Positions 63,001 to 64,000 of a stretch of DNA of 64,000 nt are shown piece after piece. The notes below the pieces were generated by a model. The model saw only the letters and a list, made by a program, of their open reading frames with translations, was not told where the DNA came from and ran no database searches. The position numbers and the translations under genes were made by a program. The DNA is from Caldifarciminota bacterium (GTDB lineage Bacteria > Hydrothermota > Tepidihabitantia > Tepidihabitantales > Tepidihabitantaceae). The stretch is taken from assembly GCA_026418295.1 (NCBI GenBank), contig JAOABP010000003.1:1-64000 (forward strand), given 5' to 3'. The first letter of the stretch is position 1. Each line of letters opens with the position of its first letter.

Positions 63001-63361
63001 GATTTCCCGGATCGCCGTCGTGGGCCCGGAGGATGTGGTGATGGGAATGGGAGCGGCGGGTGTGGATGTTTTTGCGGTGCAGGAGGGGGATGCGCGCAGC
63101 AGAGTGGAAGAGCTGGTCCGGGCCGGTTACCAGGTGATTTTCTACACCGATAACCTGGCAGGCGCACTGAAGGATGTGGTTAAAAGGTTTTCGCAGGATG
63201 CCCTGCCGTGCATAGTGGCACTGCCGTTCTCCGGATTGAAGGATGAATTCGATCCCCTGGTCAGAGCAGTTGCCCGGGCGGTGGGCGCCAACCTGCTCGG
63301 TCCGGACAAAGGACGGACCGGCGGCGCCGGGGAGGACATTCCGAAGGAGGAAAAGGTATGA
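62990..63361 (+). CDS. atpF: V/A-type ATP synthase subunit F
   Basis: About 123 residues from ATG 62990, which overlaps subunit C by 11 bases; GGAG lies ten bases upstream. Seen: IAVVGPEDVVMGMGAAGVDV and VIFYTDNLAG, the pattern of the central-stalk subunit F. It ends Gly/Lys-rich. ATGA overlap with subunit A. Confidence 0.88.
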   Translation: MPSEISRIAVVGPEDVVMGMGAAGVDVFAVQEGDARSRVEELVRAGYQVIFYTDNLAGALKDVVKRFSQDALPCIVALPFSGLKDEFDPLVRAVARAVGANLLGPDKGRTGGAGEDIPKEEKV

Positions 63362-64000
63362 GTGAAAACCAGGAAATCAAGGAAAAGCGGACGCAGTCGG
63401 AAGTCGGGATGATCGTCAAGGTATCAGGACCGCTGGTGGTCGCAAAGGGCATGGCGGGCTCGAAGATGTTTGACATGGTGCGGGTTTCGGAGCAGAGACT
63501 GCTGGGAGAAATAATCGGGCTCGCCGGTGATGAAGCGGCGATTCAGGTTTATGAAGAGACTGCGGGTATCGGACCGGGAGAACCGGTTTTCCCGAGCCAT
63601 GAACCGCTCTCAGTGGAACTGGGTCCGGGGCTGATCGAAAGTATTTATGACGGCGTGCAGCGCCCGCTGGATGTCGTGCGGAGCGTTGCCGGTGATTTTA
63701 TCAGCCGGGGTGTGGAAGTCCCGGGTCTGAACCGGGACCGAAAATGGTATTTCAAGCCGATCGTCAAAGCGGGGGATGAGGTTGAGCCGGGAGATGTGAT
63801 CGGCGAAGTTGAGGAAACCACGCTGATCAGGCATCGCATCATGGTGCCGCCGGGTGTGGGCGGAGAACTGGTGGAGATCCGGGAAGGGGAGTGGACAATT
63901 AACGATACAATTGCGGTCCTGCGGACACGGGACCGGACAGTGAATCTGACTATGATGCAGCGCTGGCCGGTACGGGTCCCCAGACCGGTAAAGGAACGGC
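63358..64000 (+). CDS. atpA: V/A-type ATP synthase catalytic subunit A (3' end missing)
   Basis: The first 214 residues. Seen: VSGPLVVAKGMAGSKMFDMV (beta-barrel start), GEIIGLAGDEAAIQVYEETAG and EPVFPSHEPLSVELGPGLIESIYDGVQRPL, the subunit A N-terminus with its extra insertion (NRDRKWYFKPIVKAGDEV). The Walker A motif lies beyond the window edge. AAGGAGG precedes the ATG. Confidence 0.95.
   Translation, partial: MSENQEIKEKRTQSEVGMIVKVSGPLVVAKGMAGSKMFDMVRVSEQRLLGEIIGLAGDEAAIQVYEETAGIGPGEPVFPSHEPLSVELGPGLIESIYDGVQRPLDVVRSVAGDFISRGVEVPGLNRDRKWYFKPIVKAGDEVEPGDVIGEVEETTLIRHRIMVPPGVGGELVEIREGEWTINDTIAVLRTRDRTVNLTMMQRWPVRVPRPVKER

Overview
The window is a contiguous stretch of a G+C-rich, gene-dense bacterial chromosome from a double-membraned (LPS-forming) lineage. 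It encodes lpxD, lpxC, fabZ and lpxA, an OmpA-like protein, an OmpH/Skp chaperone, a PorV/PorQ-like barrel and several secreted proteins ending in a Por-type C-terminal sorting domain. Together with a V/A-type ATP synthase operon and an isolated 16S rRNA gene, this most resembles uncultured phyla such as candidate division WOR-3 and relatives. That placement is recognition-based inference; the 16S gene at about 57677-59211 would settle it.

Layout. 0-9.3 kb: end of a huge surface protein with YadA-like head repeats, methionine sulfoxide reductase MsrAB, a glutaredoxin-like protein, an OmpA-family protein, a lipoprotein, OsmC, a small c-type cytochrome-like protein with an altered haem motif, and a secreted amidotransferase-fold protein. 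9.3-20.2 kb: mgtE, then a long minus-strand block with trmFO, a DUF4139 protein, mnmA, an ECF sigma factor with its zinc-finger anti-sigma partner, rseC, transaldolase and a PfkB sugar kinase. 20.6-28.6 kb: a complete MoxR-DUF58-Bat (aerotolerance-type) operon of eight genes. 28.7-32.5 kb: an A+T-rich island with a two-part DNA methyltransferase, an unknown protein, a frameshifted MGMT-like protein and a PD-(D/E)xK nuclease, probably a restriction-modification or defence unit. 32.6-36.7 kb: endonuclease V, MarC and a 13-repeat secreted protein. 36.9-50.9 kb: plus-strand housekeeping genes cmk-plsC-ispH-rpsA-mtaB-ompH-lpxD-lpxC-fabZ-lpxA-folC, then a secreted propeller-like protein and an MFS exporter. 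50.9-54.7 kb: an ABC-2 exporter pair and a nine-TPR protein. 55-64 kb: tRNA-Val, groES-groEL, an FmdB-type zinc ribbon, a stand-alone 16S rRNA gene, rsmG, an HD/OB nuclease, a PorV-like barrel and the start of a V-type ATP synthase operon (C, F, A).

The most striking non-coding signal is promoter architecture. Textbook -35/-10 boxes lie so close to the start codon of many operon-leading genes that transcription should begin at, or within about three bases of, the start codon. These genes have no ribosome binding site, while internal genes and other operon heads carry strong AGGAGG sites. The genome therefore appears to mix leaderless and leadered mRNAs extensively. Other notable points are the 16S gene unlinked from 23S/5S but retaining its flanking processing stem, a motif repeated in three upstream regions of the A+T-rich island, and an orphaned sorting-domain remnant at 20.3-20.6 kb.
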